64,000 bases of DNA, from the NCBI RefSeq assembly GCF_019056395.1, contig NZ_CP077639.1:870001-934000 (forward strand). The letters are read 5' to 3'. The notes beneath the pieces were generated by a model. The model did no database searches, was not told the origin of the DNA, and worked only from the letters and a program-made list of their open reading frames with translations. A program made the translations under genes and the position numbers. Below are positions 7,918-17,102 of the stretch, piece after piece; positions within the stretch are counted from its first letter, which is position 1, and each line of letters starts with the position of its first letter. This DNA comes from Terribacillus sp. DMT04 (lineage in GTDB: Bacteria > Bacillota > Bacilli > Bacillales > Amphibacillaceae).

Positions 7918-9015
7918 ATGAATTTGGAAATAGACGATTTATATAATAAGTTTCAGCAATTTTCGATTGATTTATTTCAAGATGACTTAATTAATTGGTT
8001 TCAGCAAGAAAAACGCGAACTGCCATGGCGTGAAAATCAAGATCCGTACCGGGTTTGGGTTTCCGAAATTATGCTTCAGCAGACCAAGGTAGATACGGTG
8101 ATTCCATTTTACCACCGTTTTATGGAACGTTTCCCAACCATCCAGGCATTAGCGGATGCAGACGAGCAAGATGTTCTAAAAGCGTGGGAAGGCTTAGGTT
8201 ACTATTCCCGAGCACGTAATCTCCAAAACGCTGTACGGGAAGTGGCGACAGTATATGAGGGACAAGTACCTGCTGATGCCGAAGAGCTAGGAAAGCTGAA
8301 AGGAGTGGGCCCTTACACAAAAGGTGCGATTCTCAGTATCGCTTACGGCATTCCGCAGCCAGCAGTTGATGGTAATGTAATGCGCGTTCTGTCCAGAATA
8401 TTATTTATCACAGAAGACATTGCCAAACCAAAGACGAGAAAAATTTTCGAAGCAGCAGTAGAGAAAACGATATCGCAGGAAGACCCTTCATCCTTCAACC
8501 AAGGACTCATGGAGCTCGGCGCTTTAATTTGTACACCGAAAAAACCAGCTTGTATGCTATGTCCTGTCCAAGAGCATTGTGCTGCTTTCAAGCAAGGGAT
8601 TCAGGAAGAGTTACCGATCAAATCAAAAGGCAAGAAGCAGCGAACCATGCCTTACTTGTCTGTAATCGTGGAAAATGAAAAAGGAGAGCTGCTCATTGAG
8701 CAAAGACCGGAGGAAGGCTTACTGGCAAGTTTATGGCAGTTTCCAATGGCTGATGCGACCGAAGTGACAATAGAGCAGCTGGCTTATTGGTTCCAACTGG
8801 AGTACGGTGTGGAGATTAAGTTAGAAGAAACATTATCGCCGGTCCGGCATGTTTTCTCGCACATCATTTGGGAAGTGATTGTGCTTCGTGCAACAACAGT
8901 AAATCATGGAGAAGTACCAGACAAGGGGCAGTTTATTTCTCTTGAAGACACGGCAAATTATCCTTTTCCGGTACCGCACCAGAAAATTCTCCAGCAAATT
9001 ATCATTCCAGAATAA
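7918..9015 (+). CDS. mutY: A/G-specific adenine glycosylase MutY
   Basis: A 365-residue MutY that removes adenine opposite 8-oxoguanine. The N-terminal glycosylase domain has LPWR, catalytic Glu50 in VSEIMLQQTKV, the helix-hairpin-helix LKGVGPYT with catalytic Asp151 (VDGNVMR), and a [4Fe-4S] cluster ligated by Cys in CTPKKPACMLCPVQEHC. The C-terminal Nudix-like domain, which reads 8-oxoG, contains HVFSHIIWE. All key residues are present and the length is normal. It lies divergent to yfhP and upstream of sspE as in B. subtilis, though fabL, which separates them there, is absent. The ribosome binding site CGGAGCG is weak and close to the ATG. Confidence 0.95.
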   Translation: MNLEIDDLYNKFQQFSIDLFQDDLINWFQQEKRELPWRENQDPYRVWVSEIMLQQTKVDTVIPFYHRFMERFPTIQALADADEQDVLKAWEGLGYYSRARNLQNAVREVATVYEGQVPADAEELGKLKGVGPYTKGAILSIAYGIPQPAVDGNVMRVLSRILFITEDIAKPKTRKIFEAAVEKTISQEDPSSFNQGLMELGALICTPKKPACMLCPVQEHCAAFKQGIQEELPIKSKGKKQRTMPYLSVIVENEKGELLIEQRPEEGLLASLWQFPMADATEVTIEQLAYWFQLEYGVEIKLEETLSPVRHVFSHIIWEVIVLRATTVNHGEVPDKGQFISLEDTANYPFPVPHQKILQQIIIPE

Positions 9016-9089
9016 ACCAGATACTTTTTTATATTTCTTGGATAACAACGTCACATTCGGGAGAAAGTAATGTGGCGGAGGTGATAACA

Positions 9090-9359
9090 TTGAACAAGAA
9101 GACACAATCTGGTACTGAAGTAAACCACGTTACTCAGCAAAACCAGCAGTCTCGTCAGAAAGCAGCTGGCGCTTCCAGCAGCCAGCAATTCGGAACTGAA
9201 TTTGCTTCTGAAACAGACGTACAGCAGGTTCAACAGCAGAACCAGCAGTCTCGTCAGAAAGCAACTGGCGCTTCCAGCAGCCAGCAGTTCGGAACTGAAT
9301 TCGCTTCTGAAACTGATGTACAGCAAGTACAGCAGCAGAACCAGCAGTCTCGTAAGTAA
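9090..9359 (+). CDS. sspE: Gamma-type small acid-soluble spore protein
   Basis: An 89-residue gamma-type SASP, an amino-acid store of the spore core that is degraded by the protease Gpr on germination. It contains two copies of a 33-residue unit with SSQQFGTEFASETDVQQVQQ (FGTEFASET is the family and Gpr-site signature) and a truncated third unit. The unit corresponds to a 99-bp DNA tandem repeat. I prefer the TTG at 9090, 6 bases after GGAGGTG; the in-frame GTG at 9072 lies upstream of that ribosome binding site. Forespore sigma-G expression is expected but I could not define the promoter. A terminator follows at 9402. Confidence 0.93.
   Translation: MNKKTQSGTEVNHVTQQNQQSRQKAAGASSSQQFGTEFASETDVQQVQQQNQQSRQKATGASSSQQFGTEFASETDVQQVQQQNQQSRK
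9142..9354 (+). repeat. 99-bp tandem repeat inside sspE
   Basis: The sequence starting ACCAGCAGTCTCGT recurs at 9142, 9241 and 9340, exactly 99 bp apart, giving two full units and a truncated third. The two full units differ at few positions, so the duplication looks recent or homogenised. Confidence 0.9.
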
Positions 9360-9401
9360 GGCGAATGTTGTTTGAATTGTTATTTTCGTATAAGTAAATG
9401 C

Positions 9402-9433
9402 AGCCCCTCAGCGCACGCTGGGGGGCTATTTTA
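9402..9433 (+). terminator. Intrinsic terminator after sspE
   Basis: AGCCCCTCAGC pairs with GCTGGGGGGCT (one T-G pair), followed by ATTTTAG. Confidence 0.8.
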
Positions 9434-9544
9434 GTCATAATATGATGGCAGCCAGCGTGTTTCATTTCCATTGTGTCTGAAATATCTTTATAATAAAAGA
9501 AATGATCATACATATAGGAAAATAATCAAGGAAGGAAGATTCGC

Positions 9545-10072
9545 ATGGCTGGCCCAGAGACAGGTACGAAAATTCAGATACAGAGCTATAAGCATAATGG
9601 CCAGCTCCATCGGGTATGGGAAAGCAGCACAGTATTGAAGAGTACGGCAGAGATCTTGATCGGTGCCAATGATCGGACAATGGTAACGGAGAGTGACGGA
9701 CGGACATGGATAACGCGTGAACCAGCCATTGTCTATTTCCATGCGAAGTACTGGTTCAATATTATCGGTATGCTGCGCACAGATGGCATTTATTATTATT
9801 GTAATATTAGTTCCCCGTATGTATACGATGGGGAGGCGCTGAAGTATATTGATTACGATTTGGATATTAAGATATATCCCGATATGACTTTTACGCTGCT
9901 TGATGAGGACGAGTTTAATATTCATAAGCGCCAAATGAACTATCCGCCCGAGATAGAACGGATTTTGTGGAATCAGGTGGATATCCTGATTAGCTGGATC
10001 CGGCAAGGAAAAGGTCCATTTTCCCCAGATTTTATTGATACCTGGTATGAGCTGTTCCTAACCTACAGATAA
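9545..10072 (+). CDS. ygaC: YgaC / nucleoside tri- and diphosphatase Ntdp (DUF402)
   Basis: A 175-residue DUF402 (UPF0374) protein matching B. subtilis YgaC. The S. aureus homologue Ntdp hydrolyses nucleoside tri- and diphosphates with a divalent metal. Visible features are [17 protein letters not shown] near the start, the conserved [28 protein letters not shown] and [13 protein letters not shown], where the acidic residues of the active site lie. The ATG follows AAGGAAGGAAG. It is monocistronic, followed by a hairpin and then ygaD. The B. subtilis gene ygaB, normally between sspE and ygaC, is absent. Confidence 0.87.
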   Translation: MAGPETGTKIQIQSYKHNGQLHRVWESSTVLKSTAEILIGANDRTMVTESDGRTWITREPAIVYFHAKYWFNIIGMLRTDGIYYYCNISSPYVYDGEALKYIDYDLDIKIYPDMTFTLLDEDEFNIHKRQMNYPPEIERILWNQVDILISWIRQGKGPFSPDFIDTWYELFLTYR

Positions 10073-10085
10073 ATAAAGTAAGCTG

Positions 10086-10116
10086 CAAATCCTTGCCAGC
10101 CTCGGCAGGGATTTGT
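10086..10116 (+). terminator. Terminator-like hairpin after ygaC
   Basis: CAAATCC plus TTGCC pairs with GGCAG plus GGATTTG, a 12-bp stem with one T-G pair. The following T content is modest. Confidence 0.6.
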
Positions 10117-10144
10117 CGTTGTATACAACAGAGAGGTGATACGT

Positions 10145-11917
10145 TTGAGCAGTACAAAACGTTATTTACATTTTGTGAAGCCGTACAAATGGAAAATCAT
10201 TTTTACGATTTTAATTGGTATAGTAAAATTTGCTATACCTTTACTGATTCCGTTAATTTTAGGGTACGTTGTCGATCATATCGTGAATGCAGATTTAGCG
10301 ATGGAAGATAAAGTACAGCGGCTCTTCTGGATTGTTGGCGGATCCTTGATTGTCTTCCTCGTCTTGCGACCGCCAATTGAGTATTACCGTCAATACTTAG
10401 CGCAATGGACAGGAAACCGGGTGCTTTATGATATTCGGAATAAACTGTTTGATCATATACAGCGCTTAAGTTTGCGCTATTACTCGCAAACAAAAACAGG
10501 GGAAATTATTTCCCGGGTCATTAATGATGTCGAACAGACGAAGAACTTCATTATGACAGGTTTGATGAACGTTTGGCTTGATTTGGCCACCATCATTATT
10601 GCAGTTGCTATTATGTTTACGATGGACGTGTCGCTTACACTTGTCGCGATTGTCCTGTTTCCAGTATATGGGGTGGCGATCAAGTACTTTTATGAGCGCC
10701 TTCGCAGTCTGACGCGGAAACGATCACAAGCATTAGCTGAAGTGCAGGGCCATTTACATGAACGGGTTCAAGGCATACCGGTCACAAGAAGTTTTGCGCT
10801 GGAGGATTACGAACAACGTCAATTTGACACACAAAACCGTAACTTCCTAGATAGCGCCATTCAGCATACGTCTTGGAACGCGAAGACCTTTGCTGTTATT
10901 AACACAATCACCGATTTAGCACCGCTCATCGTTATTGCCTATGCAGCGTATGAAGTGATACATGGTAATTTAACGTTAGGAACCATGGTTGCTTTTGCTG
11001 GTTTTATGGATCGTGTGTACAGTCCGCTCCGCCGGCTGGCTAACTCTTCCACCACACTTACGCAAGCAGTTGCTTCAATGGATCGTGTATTTGAGTTTAT
11101 CGATGAGAAATACGATATTGAGGACAAACCAAATGCTCCAGAATTGAAGCATGTGGCTGGGGATGTATCAATAGAGAATGTATCGTTCCAATATGGCGAG
11201 CATGAAGAGCTTGTGCTCAAAGATATCTCACTAGATGTAAAGCGAGGAGAAACAGTAGCCTTTGTCGGGATGAGCGGAGGCGGTAAGTCAACGATTGTCA
11301 GCTTGATTCCGCGCTTTTATGAAGTGACGAGCGGTAGAATTACAATCGATGGTACGGATATCCGCGATGTGCAGTCTCGTTCTTTGCGCGATAAAATCGG
11401 CATGGTGCTGCAGGATAATATTCTGTTCAGTGAATCAGTCGAAATGAACATCAAGCTTGGCAGACCGGAAGCGAGCCATGAAGAAGTGGTAGCGGCTGCT
11501 AAAGCAGCGAATGCTCATGAGTTTATCGAAAATCTCTCAGAAGGATACAACACACTCGTCGGAGAACGCGGGGTGAAACTATCTGGCGGTCAAAAGCAGC
11601 GTATTGCTATCGCCCGCATATTCTTGAAGAATCCGCCGATTCTCATTTTGGACGAAGCTACTTCCGCGCTAGACTTGGAAAGTGAGCACTTGATTCAAGA
11701 AGCATTAGAAAAACTCGCATCCGACCGGACAACCTTTATCGTTGCCCACCGATTGGCTACCATCACACATGCAGACCGCATCGTTGTCGTGCAAAACGGT
11801 GAAATTGTCGAGCAAGGCTCGCACGTCGACTTAATGGCACTGCAAGGGAACTATTTCAATTTGTATCAAATTCAACATCTGGATGATCATTCTACATTAA
11901 CGACAGAAAAAGGATAG
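10145..11917 (+). CDS. ygaD: YgaD-like ABC transporter, fused permease and ATPase
   Basis: A 590-residue half-transporter of the MsbA/LmrA type (ABCB-like exporter). The N-terminal domain has six predicted membrane helices (residues about 15-300). The ATPase domain carries Walker [11 protein letters not shown]-loop LQDNILF, signature LSGGQKQR, Walker [13 protein letters not shown] and switch AHR. Position and sequence match B. subtilis YgaD; the cargo is unknown and the protein presumably works as a homodimer. A TTG at 10145 is preferred because GAGAGGTG (10131-10138) ends 6 bases before it; the GTG at 10136 lies inside that site. A strong terminator follows. Confidence 0.88.
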   Translation: MSSTKRYLHFVKPYKWKIIFTILIGIVKFAIPLLIPLILGYVVDHIVNADLAMEDKVQRLFWIVGGSLIVFLVLRPPIEYYRQYLAQWTGNRVLYDIRNKLFDHIQRLSLRYYSQTKTGEIISRVINDVEQTKNFIMTGLMNVWLDLATIIIAVAIMFTMDVSLTLVAIVLFPVYGVAIKYFYERLRSLTRKRSQALAEVQGHLHERVQGIPVTRSFALEDYEQRQFDTQNRNFLDSAIQHTSWNAKTFAVINTITDLAPLIVIAYAAYEVIHGNLTLGTMVAFAGFMDRVYSPLRRLANSSTTLTQAVASMDRVFEFIDEKYDIEDKPNAPELKHVAGDVSIENVSFQYGEHEELVLKDISLDVKRGETVAFVGMSGGGKSTIVSLIPRFYEVTSGRITIDGTDIRDVQSRSLRDKIGMVLQDNILFSESVEMNIKLGRPEASHEEVVAAAKAANAHEFIENLSEGYNTLVGERGVKLSGGQKQRIAIARIFLKNPPILILDEATSALDLESEHLIQEALEKLASDRTTFIVAHRLATITHADRIVVVQNGEIVEQGSHVDLMALQGNYFNLYQIQHLDDHSTLTTEKG

Positions 11918-11952
11918 ATGAACAGGGAGACCTGTTTCATCTATCTTTTTTT
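11913..11952 (+). terminator. Intrinsic terminator after ygaD
   Basis: GATAGATG-AACAGG pairs with CCTGTT-CATCTATC across a one-base bulge, with a GAGA loop and seven or more T. Confidence 0.9.
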
Positions 11953-12137
11953 GTACAAATGGAGTTGGATTTTTCTCTGCAAATTTTTTATATAATTAAA
12001 GGAAGAATTGGCTCAACAATTCCCGTATAATGCGCATGCATATAGTAGGGGGAAGGAACGGTTTGTAAGAGAAATAGAAGAAAAAGCTCTGAAATGGTAT
12101 AGGGGAGAACAAAACAAATCGTATTAGGAAGACAACA

Positions 12138-12168
12138 AAAAATACACCACCCGATAAGAGTGATGTAT
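12138..12168 (-). terminator. Intrinsic terminator after ygaE
   Basis: On the minus strand ATACATCACTC pairs with GGGTGGTGTAT (11 bp including G-T pairs), followed by six T. The rest of the 257-base gap between ygaD and ygaE shows no gene. Confidence 0.8.
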
Positions 12169-12174
12169 CAATTG

Positions 12175-13242
12175 CTATTCCTTAGGCATGACTACCGTAG
12201 AATCTTCATTATGATACTGCAGGTAACTGTTCAGCAGTCGTTTTAAGTGGTCAAGCTCTCGATGGTATTCCATCAATCGAGAAGAAAGCGGAAGGAAGAG
12301 CATTTTCTCTTCGTTCTCTTTGTTTTCGAATACATGGATTAACAGATCAACAAGCGCTGGAATGTCGGGATCAAGCGTTTCTCTTAAAGTGCTTTCATCT
12401 TGCTGCAGCTTGATTCGTCCCATTGCACATAAGATTAGTTTCTCGTGAGACATAATGGCTTTGTCGAGTTCTTCTACAAATGTATCACTGGAGCGTGTTG
12501 GCAGATCATTCATCTTATCGCCAAGATTATAGACTTCTTCCAGGATTCCATGTGATTGTTTCAAGGTCGTAATCATTTGGCGAATGACGACTAACTTACG
12601 CGCTTTCACGAGTTTTTGCTTTTTCGTGTATGTGCGTTCTTCTTGGAAGCGGGTATAGATATCATCAATCTTGCCAATCTCTGCTTGTATTCTTGCGATT
12701 TCGTCCTTTAAAGCGGGCTGATCAGACCAGCTGCGTGTCGCGACGCGCAGCCATTGCAGAATCTCTGTACTGAATTGATCGATCTTCTGTAGTAATACCA
12801 CTTCATATTTAGGCGGCAGAAATACTAAATTCACGAAGAAGGCGGACAGAATCCCTAGTGTCAATGTCGAGAAACGGAGCATAGCGAAAGGAAGGAAATC
12901 TATTCCGCTGTTATTCTCCATCACTGCAACGAGTGAAACAATTGCGATGACACTTTCCTTTATCTTCAAACTTACACAAAGTCCAATTGTTAAGATGGCC
13001 GATACACCTATAATAATAGGCTCCGTACCGAATGTGTAGAACATCGTAACAGCGACAACGAGCCCGACGATATTCCCTTTTACTTGATCCATGAGTCCAA
13101 TATAAGATTGATAAACAGACTGCCGCATTGAAAAAGCAGCACCGATAGCAGCAAATACCGGCGTCAAGTTAAGTAAAGTTGCTGCATATAAAGCCAGTGT
13201 AATTGCCACGCCAGTTTTTAACATTCTGGCTCCAAGTTTCAT
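12175..13242 (-). CDS. ygaE: YgaE-like UPF0421 membrane protein, aromatic acid exporter family
   Basis: A 355-residue protein of the UPF0421/ArAE (FUSC-like) group. The N-terminal 150 residues hold about four to six hydrophobic helices, including GAAFSMRQSVYQSYIGLMDQ and a segment up to LVFLPPKYE. The rest is a long charged, largely coiled helical domain. Relatives are annotated as aromatic acid exporters, but substrate evidence for this subgroup is thin. Position next to gsaB matches B. subtilis ygaE. The ATG follows GAGGATCCGAGC. It is transcribed alone, toward its own terminator. Confidence 0.82.
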   Translation of the reverse strand: MKLGARMLKTGVAITLALYAATLLNLTPVFAAIGAAFSMRQSVYQSYIGLMDQVKGNIVGLVVAVTMFYTFGTEPIIIGVSAILTIGLCVSLKIKESVIAIVSLVAVMENNSGIDFLPFAMLRFSTLTLGILSAFFVNLVFLPPKYEVVLLQKIDQFSTEILQWLRVATRSWSDQPALKDEIARIQAEIGKIDDIYTRFQEERTYTKKQKLVKARKLVVIRQMITTLKQSHGILEEVYNLGDKMNDLPTRSSDTFVEELDKAIMSHEKLILCAMGRIKLQQDESTLRETLDPDIPALVDLLIHVFENKENEEKMLFLPLSSRLMEYHRELDHLKRLLNSYLQYHNEDSTVVMPKE

Positions 13243-13336
13243 GCTCGGATCCTCCGATCTTTCTATGAAAGACTATTCTATATGATGTTACACGAATGCT
13301 CCTAGATAATAAAGTATTAACTGCAGAATTATTTCA

Positions 13337-13372
13337 TACTAAAAGGCATCAGCGAAAGTGCTGATGCCTTTT
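13337..13372 (-). terminator. Intrinsic terminator after gsaB
   Basis: AAAAGGCATCAGC and GCTGATGCCTTTT form a perfect 13-bp stem just downstream of the gsaB stop codon. Confidence 0.85.
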
Positions 13373-13381
13373 AGAATACCC

Positions 13382-14671
13382 TTATTTCATTTGCTCAAAG
13401 CTTGTTTTTACAGCTTTTAATGTTTGTTCGATATCTTCTTCTGTATGTGCTGTCGTAAGGAACCATGCCTCATACTTAGAAGGTGCAAGGTTGATGCCTT
13501 GTTCTAGCATGAGCTGGAAGAACTGAGCGAATTTCTCGCCATCCGAATTGGATGCTTGTGCATAGTTCGTGATTTTCTCGTCTGTAAAGTAAACAGTAAG
13601 CGCACCTTTCAGGCGGTTAACTGTAATCGTGACGCCAGCTTCAGCAGCATGCTGTTTAATGCCAGCCTCCAGTTTCGCGCCAAGCTCTTCAAAGCGATCA
13701 TAAACACCTGGCTGCTGCAGTACTTCCAAGCACGCAATTCCCGCCGCCATAGATGCTGGGTTTCCGGCCATCGTACCTGCCTGATAAGCGGGGCCTAGTG
13801 GTGCAACTTGCTCCATGATTTCTTTTTTACCACCGTAGGCACCGATTGGCAAACCACCGCCGATAACTTTCCCCATTGCCGTAAGGTCCGGCTCAACGCC
13901 AAGCAGCTGCTGTGCACTGCCATAAGTAAAGCGGAAAGCTGTAATAACTTCGTCGTAAATAACGAGAGCGCCTTTTGCATGGGCGTACTCATTTACTTTT
14001 TCAAGAAATCCAGGTTCCGGTGTAACAATCCCGAAGTTGCCGACAATTGGTTCTACAAGCACACCGGCAATCTCATCGCCCCATTTTTCTAAAGCATCAT
14101 GCAATGCTTCTGGATCATTGAAAGGCACCGTAATCATGTCAGCTGCAATGGATGCAGGAACACCAGCAGAATCAGGCGTGCCTAATGTGGAGGGACCCGA
14201 GCCTGCTTCCACAAGTACAGGATCAGAATGGCCGTGATAACAACCGGCAAACTTGATCAGCTTGTTGCGTCCAGTGTAAGCACGTGCCACACGGATTGTT
14301 GTCATAACGGATTCTGTTCCAGAGTTCGTGAAACGGACTTTGTGCAAGGAAGGGATTGCTTCCTTCAGCATTTGGGCAAATTGGTTCTCCAGACGTGTCG
14401 GCGTTCCATAAAGCACACCGTTTTGTGCGGCTTTGGTAATGGCTTCTGTGATGTGCGGGTGCGCATGCCCTGTAATAATTGGACCGTACGCAGCCAAGTA
14501 ATCAATATATTTATTGCCATCAACATCCCAGAAATAAGCACCTTCGGCTTTTTCCATATAAACTGGTGAGCCGCCGCCTACCGCTTTAAACGAGCGGGAA
14601 GGAGAGTTAACGCCGCCCACAATATGCTCGAGCGCTTCTTTATGTAATTGTTCTGATTTTGTTTTATTCAT
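13382..14671 (-). CDS. gsaB: Glutamate-1-semialdehyde 2,1-aminomutase
   Basis: A 429-residue PLP enzyme of fold type I that turns glutamate-1-semialdehyde into 5-aminolevulinate for haem synthesis. Motifs: [13 protein letters not shown] near the start, [10 protein letters not shown] for the cofactor phosphate, [20 protein letters not shown] with the PLP-nitrogen Asp240, and the Schiff-base Lys268 in [12 protein letters not shown]. subtilis has two such genes, hemL within the hem operon and gsaB here; the ygaE-gsaB-bcp-perR context supports gsaB. The ATG follows GGAGGTTTTCC. It is monocistronic. Confidence 0.92.
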   Translation of the reverse strand: MNKTKSEQLHKEALEHIVGGVNSPSRSFKAVGGGSPVYMEKAEGAYFWDVDGNKYIDYLAAYGPIITGHAHPHITEAITKAAQNGVLYGTPTRLENQFAQMLKEAIPSLHKVRFTNSGTESVMTTIRVARAYTGRNKLIKFAGCYHGHSDPVLVEAGSGPSTLGTPDSAGVPASIAADMITVPFNDPEALHDALEKWGDEIAGVLVEPIVGNFGIVTPEPGFLEKVNEYAHAKGALVIYDEVITAFRFTYGSAQQLLGVEPDLTAMGKVIGGGLPIGAYGGKKEIMEQVAPLGPAYQAGTMAGNPASMAAGIACLEVLQQPGVYDRFEELGAKLEAGIKQHAAEAGVTITVNRLKGALTVYFTDEKITNYAQASNSDGEKFAQFFQLMLEQGINLAPSKYEAWFLTTAHTEEDIEQTLKAVKTSFEQMK

Positions 14672-14797
14672 ATAGGAAAACCTCCGTATCTTTCTCTATT
14701 TTAGTATAGCATACGCGATAGAAAGCTTCGAAAAAAGCAGCTTGCTGCACATAGTATGGACAGGCTGCTCGTAAACTGTTAGTGCGGAGGGATGAAC

Positions 14798-15223
14798 ATG
14801 GTATTTGTACTGGTGATTTTTATATTCATTGCCTTGATTGGCTGCATGTATTCCTTTTTTAAACATGAAGTAAAAGCCTCTTCAATGTTTTCCATAGATT
14901 TGTTCTTATCCTTATTGTTTCTCTATATCAGTGTGATGCTGGCTTTCGGTTTAATCTATTTTATGCTATCCATTGAGGGCATAGTTTTGGCAGAAGGCGG
15001 CGACTTGATTGACTCTTCACTGGCAGGGTCCTTGCTGCATTCGATTTATTTCAGCGGTGTCACGCTGCTCACCGTCGGCTACGGGGATATCCTGCCTGTT
15101 GGGGTCGGTCGTTTACTCGCATTAATTGAAGCTTTGATTGGCTACTTGCTTCCTTCAGGTCTTGTGCTGAAAGTATGGCAGCATACGGTCGTTCGCCAGC
15201 GGATGAAGGGTGATGGAGAATAG
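14798..15223 (+). CDS. Small potassium-channel-like protein
   Basis: A 141-residue ion channel with the K+ selectivity filter TVGYGD near residue 99. Hydrophobic segments lie at about 2-20, 32-60 and 108-128, with the pore loop SVTLLTVGYGDILP before the last; this is a pore domain with one extra N-terminal helix and no cytoplasmic gating domain. It would assemble as a tetramer in the membrane. The ATG at 14798 is chosen because GGAGG (14786-14790) lies 7 bases before it; the ATG at 14792 would be too close. It is divergent from gsaB and lies upstream of bcp, a place where B. subtilis has no channel gene. Confidence 0.85.
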   Translation: MVFVLVIFIFIALIGCMYSFFKHEVKASSMFSIDLFLSLLFLYISVMLAFGLIYFMLSIEGIVLAEGGDLIDSSLAGSLLHSIYFSGVTLLTVGYGDILPVGVGRLLALIEALIGYLLPSGLVLKVWQHTVVRQRMKGDGE

Positions 15224-15283
15224 TTGTGCTCCCGTTCTAAATCGGATACGCTAAGATATATACAGATTAAAGGAGGCCTATCC

Positions 15284-15754
15284 ATGACAACAGAAATCGG
15301 CAAAGCAGCTCCAAGCTTTACACTGCCAGCAACAAATGGCGATATTGTTTCGCTGCAGGACTTCAAAGGCAAAAACATTGTGCTTTACTTCTACCCGAAA
15401 GACAACACACCAGGCTGTACAACGGAAGCATGCAGTTTCCGTGACAATCATGAGAAATTTACTGATCTGAATGCAATCATCATCGGCGTCAGCCCAGACC
15501 CGATTGAAAGTCATGAGAAGTTCATTAATAAATTTGACTTGCCATTCCTATTACTTGCAGACGTGGAACATACTGTGGCAGAGGATTATGAATGCTGGAA
15601 ACTGAAAAAGAACTTCGGCAAAGAATATTACGGCATTGAACGATCTACTTTTATTATTGATAAAGAAGGAAACCTGCAGAAGGAATTCCGGAAAGTAAAA
15701 GTCGATGGTCATACAGAAGAAGCACTCGCGTTTATCCGAGATAACTTACAATAA
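15284..15754 (+). CDS. bcp: Peroxiredoxin of the BCP/PrxQ type (YgaF)
   Basis: A 156-residue thiol peroxidase that reduces H2O2 and organic hydroperoxides using thioredoxin. The peroxidatic Cys45 lies in TPGCT and the resolving Cys50 five residues later (EACSFRD), which is the two-Cys PrxQ arrangement. FYPKD and the later GIERSTFIIDKEG are also typical. The ATG at 15284 follows AAAGGAGG; the open frame extends upstream without support. Its nearness to perR is meaningful because PerR controls peroxide defence, but I see no clear Per box here. A terminator follows. Confidence 0.93.
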   Translation: MTTEIGKAAPSFTLPATNGDIVSLQDFKGKNIVLYFYPKDNTPGCTTEACSFRDNHEKFTDLNAIIIGVSPDPIESHEKFINKFDLPFLLLADVEHTVAEDYECWKLKKNFGKEYYGIERSTFIIDKEGNLQKEFRKVKVDGHTEEALAFIRDNLQ

Positions 15755-15761
15755 GAAAATG

Positions 15762-15795
15762 GCGATCCGATGTAGATACGTTGGATCGCTTTTTT
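15762..15795 (+). terminator. Intrinsic terminator after bcp
   Basis: GCGATCC pairs with GGATCGC, followed by six T; the loop is 14 bases long. Confidence 0.8.
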
Positions 15796-15825
15796 GTTAT
15801 GGTGGAAAATAAAGGAGGGAATGCT

Positions 15826-16923
15826 ATGAAAGATCCGCGTTTAAATAAGCTGGCTAAGCTGCTGTTATCGCATAGTTTAAAGCTTGAAGAAAAAGAGAAA
15901 GTGATTATTAATGCTGTACCGTCGAGTAAACCGCTCGTAAAGGAAATCTTGAAAGAAGTATACACGCTTGGAGCTGTTCCGTTTTTATATTGGGATGACG
16001 AAGAAACAACTCGTATTATAATGGAGCATGCTCCTGACGAGCAGTTTCGCTTAACAAACAAATGGGATTTGGAGCAGTTCAAGGATACCGATGCACTACT
16101 TGTCATCCGAGGCGAAGCAAATGATTCTGAATATGCAAGTATCCGGAACGAACAGTTCGTCAAGAGGGGAGAATTGATGAAGGCATCAGATGATTATCTG
16201 TATGAAAATCAGAAGTGGGTGCTATTTGAGTATCCAACGCCAGGCGCGGCACAAAAGGCAAAAATGAACTTCGACGCGTTTTATGACTACGTGCTTGATG
16301 TAAGCGCGGTCGATTATGACGCAATGCATCGGGCGCAGCAGCCTTTAAAGGAATTGATGGAAAGAACAGACAAAGTGCGAATTGTCAGCCCAGGAACAGA
16401 TTTAAGTTTCTCTATAAAAGATATTCCTGCTGTTATCTGTGCGGGATCGCATAATGTGCCGGATGGAGAAGTATATACGGCTCCTGTCAAAAACAGTGTG
16501 AATGGCAAGATTACATATAATACGCCGAGTCCTTATCAAGGGGTTGTCCACCAGCAAGTATCTTTTACTTTTAAGGATGGAAAAATCATAGAAGCAACAT
16601 CTAATCAAACAACTAAACTGCATGAAGTGTTAGATACAGATGAAGGTGCGCGTTACATTGGCGAGTTTGCTTTAGGGTTAAATCCTGCAATCAAGGAGCC
16701 GATGGGTAACATTCTATTTGATGAGAAAATTGCTGGAAGCCTGCATTTTACACCAGGTGATAGTTATGATGAAACGGAAAATGGCAACAGCTCTTCTGTT
16801 CATTGGGATTTGGTGCTTATCCAGCGTCCGGAATATGGCGGCGGGGAGATTTATTTTGATGATGTTCTCATCAGAAAAGACGGAATATTCGTTCTTAATG
16901 AACTGAAAGGTCTCAATCCGTGA
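15826..16923 (+). CDS. Aminopeptidase, M29 family
   Basis: A 365-residue metallo-aminopeptidase of the AmpS/PepS (M29) family, which removes N-terminal residues using two divalent metals. Conserved metal-ligand regions are NVPDGEVYTAP, GEFALGLNP, DEKIAGSLHFTPG, SSVHWDLV and GGEIYFDDVLIRKDGIF. The start is the ATG at 15826, 7 bases after AAAGGAGGG; the open frame extends back through the bcp terminator, which is not a plausible start. It is the first of a group of genes inserted between bcp and perR compared with B. subtilis, and ends in its own terminator. Confidence 0.88.
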   Translation: MKDPRLNKLAKLLLSHSLKLEEKEKVIINAVPSSKPLVKEILKEVYTLGAVPFLYWDDEETTRIIMEHAPDEQFRLTNKWDLEQFKDTDALLVIRGEANDSEYASIRNEQFVKRGELMKASDDYLYENQKWVLFEYPTPGAAQKAKMNFDAFYDYVLDVSAVDYDAMHRAQQPLKELMERTDKVRIVSPGTDLSFSIKDIPAVICAGSHNVPDGEVYTAPVKNSVNGKITYNTPSPYQGVVHQQVSFTFKDGKIIEATSNQTTKLHEVLDTDEGARYIGEFALGLNPAIKEPMGNILFDEKIAGSLHFTPGDSYDETENGNSSSVHWDLVLIQRPEYGGGEIYFDDVLIRKDGIFVLNELKGLNP

Positions 16924-16991
16924 CAAGTGCTTATACCAGGGCCTCTTGCTGTGCATAAAGTACAGTACGAAACCTCCCCTACATGATAGTT

Positions 16992-17021
16992 GCTCAGACG
17001 TTTATCGTCTGAGCTTTTTTT
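16992..17021 (+). terminator. Intrinsic terminator after the aminopeptidase
   Basis: GCTCAGACG and CGTCTGAGC form a perfect 9-bp stem with a TTTAT loop, followed by seven T. Confidence 0.92.
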
Positions 17022-17102
17022 ATGAAGGGATGATGCTTTTCGTACAGAAAGGAAAAGAGGTATAGTAGAAGAAAGACAACAACACTTTTGGAGGGGATAC
17101 AT

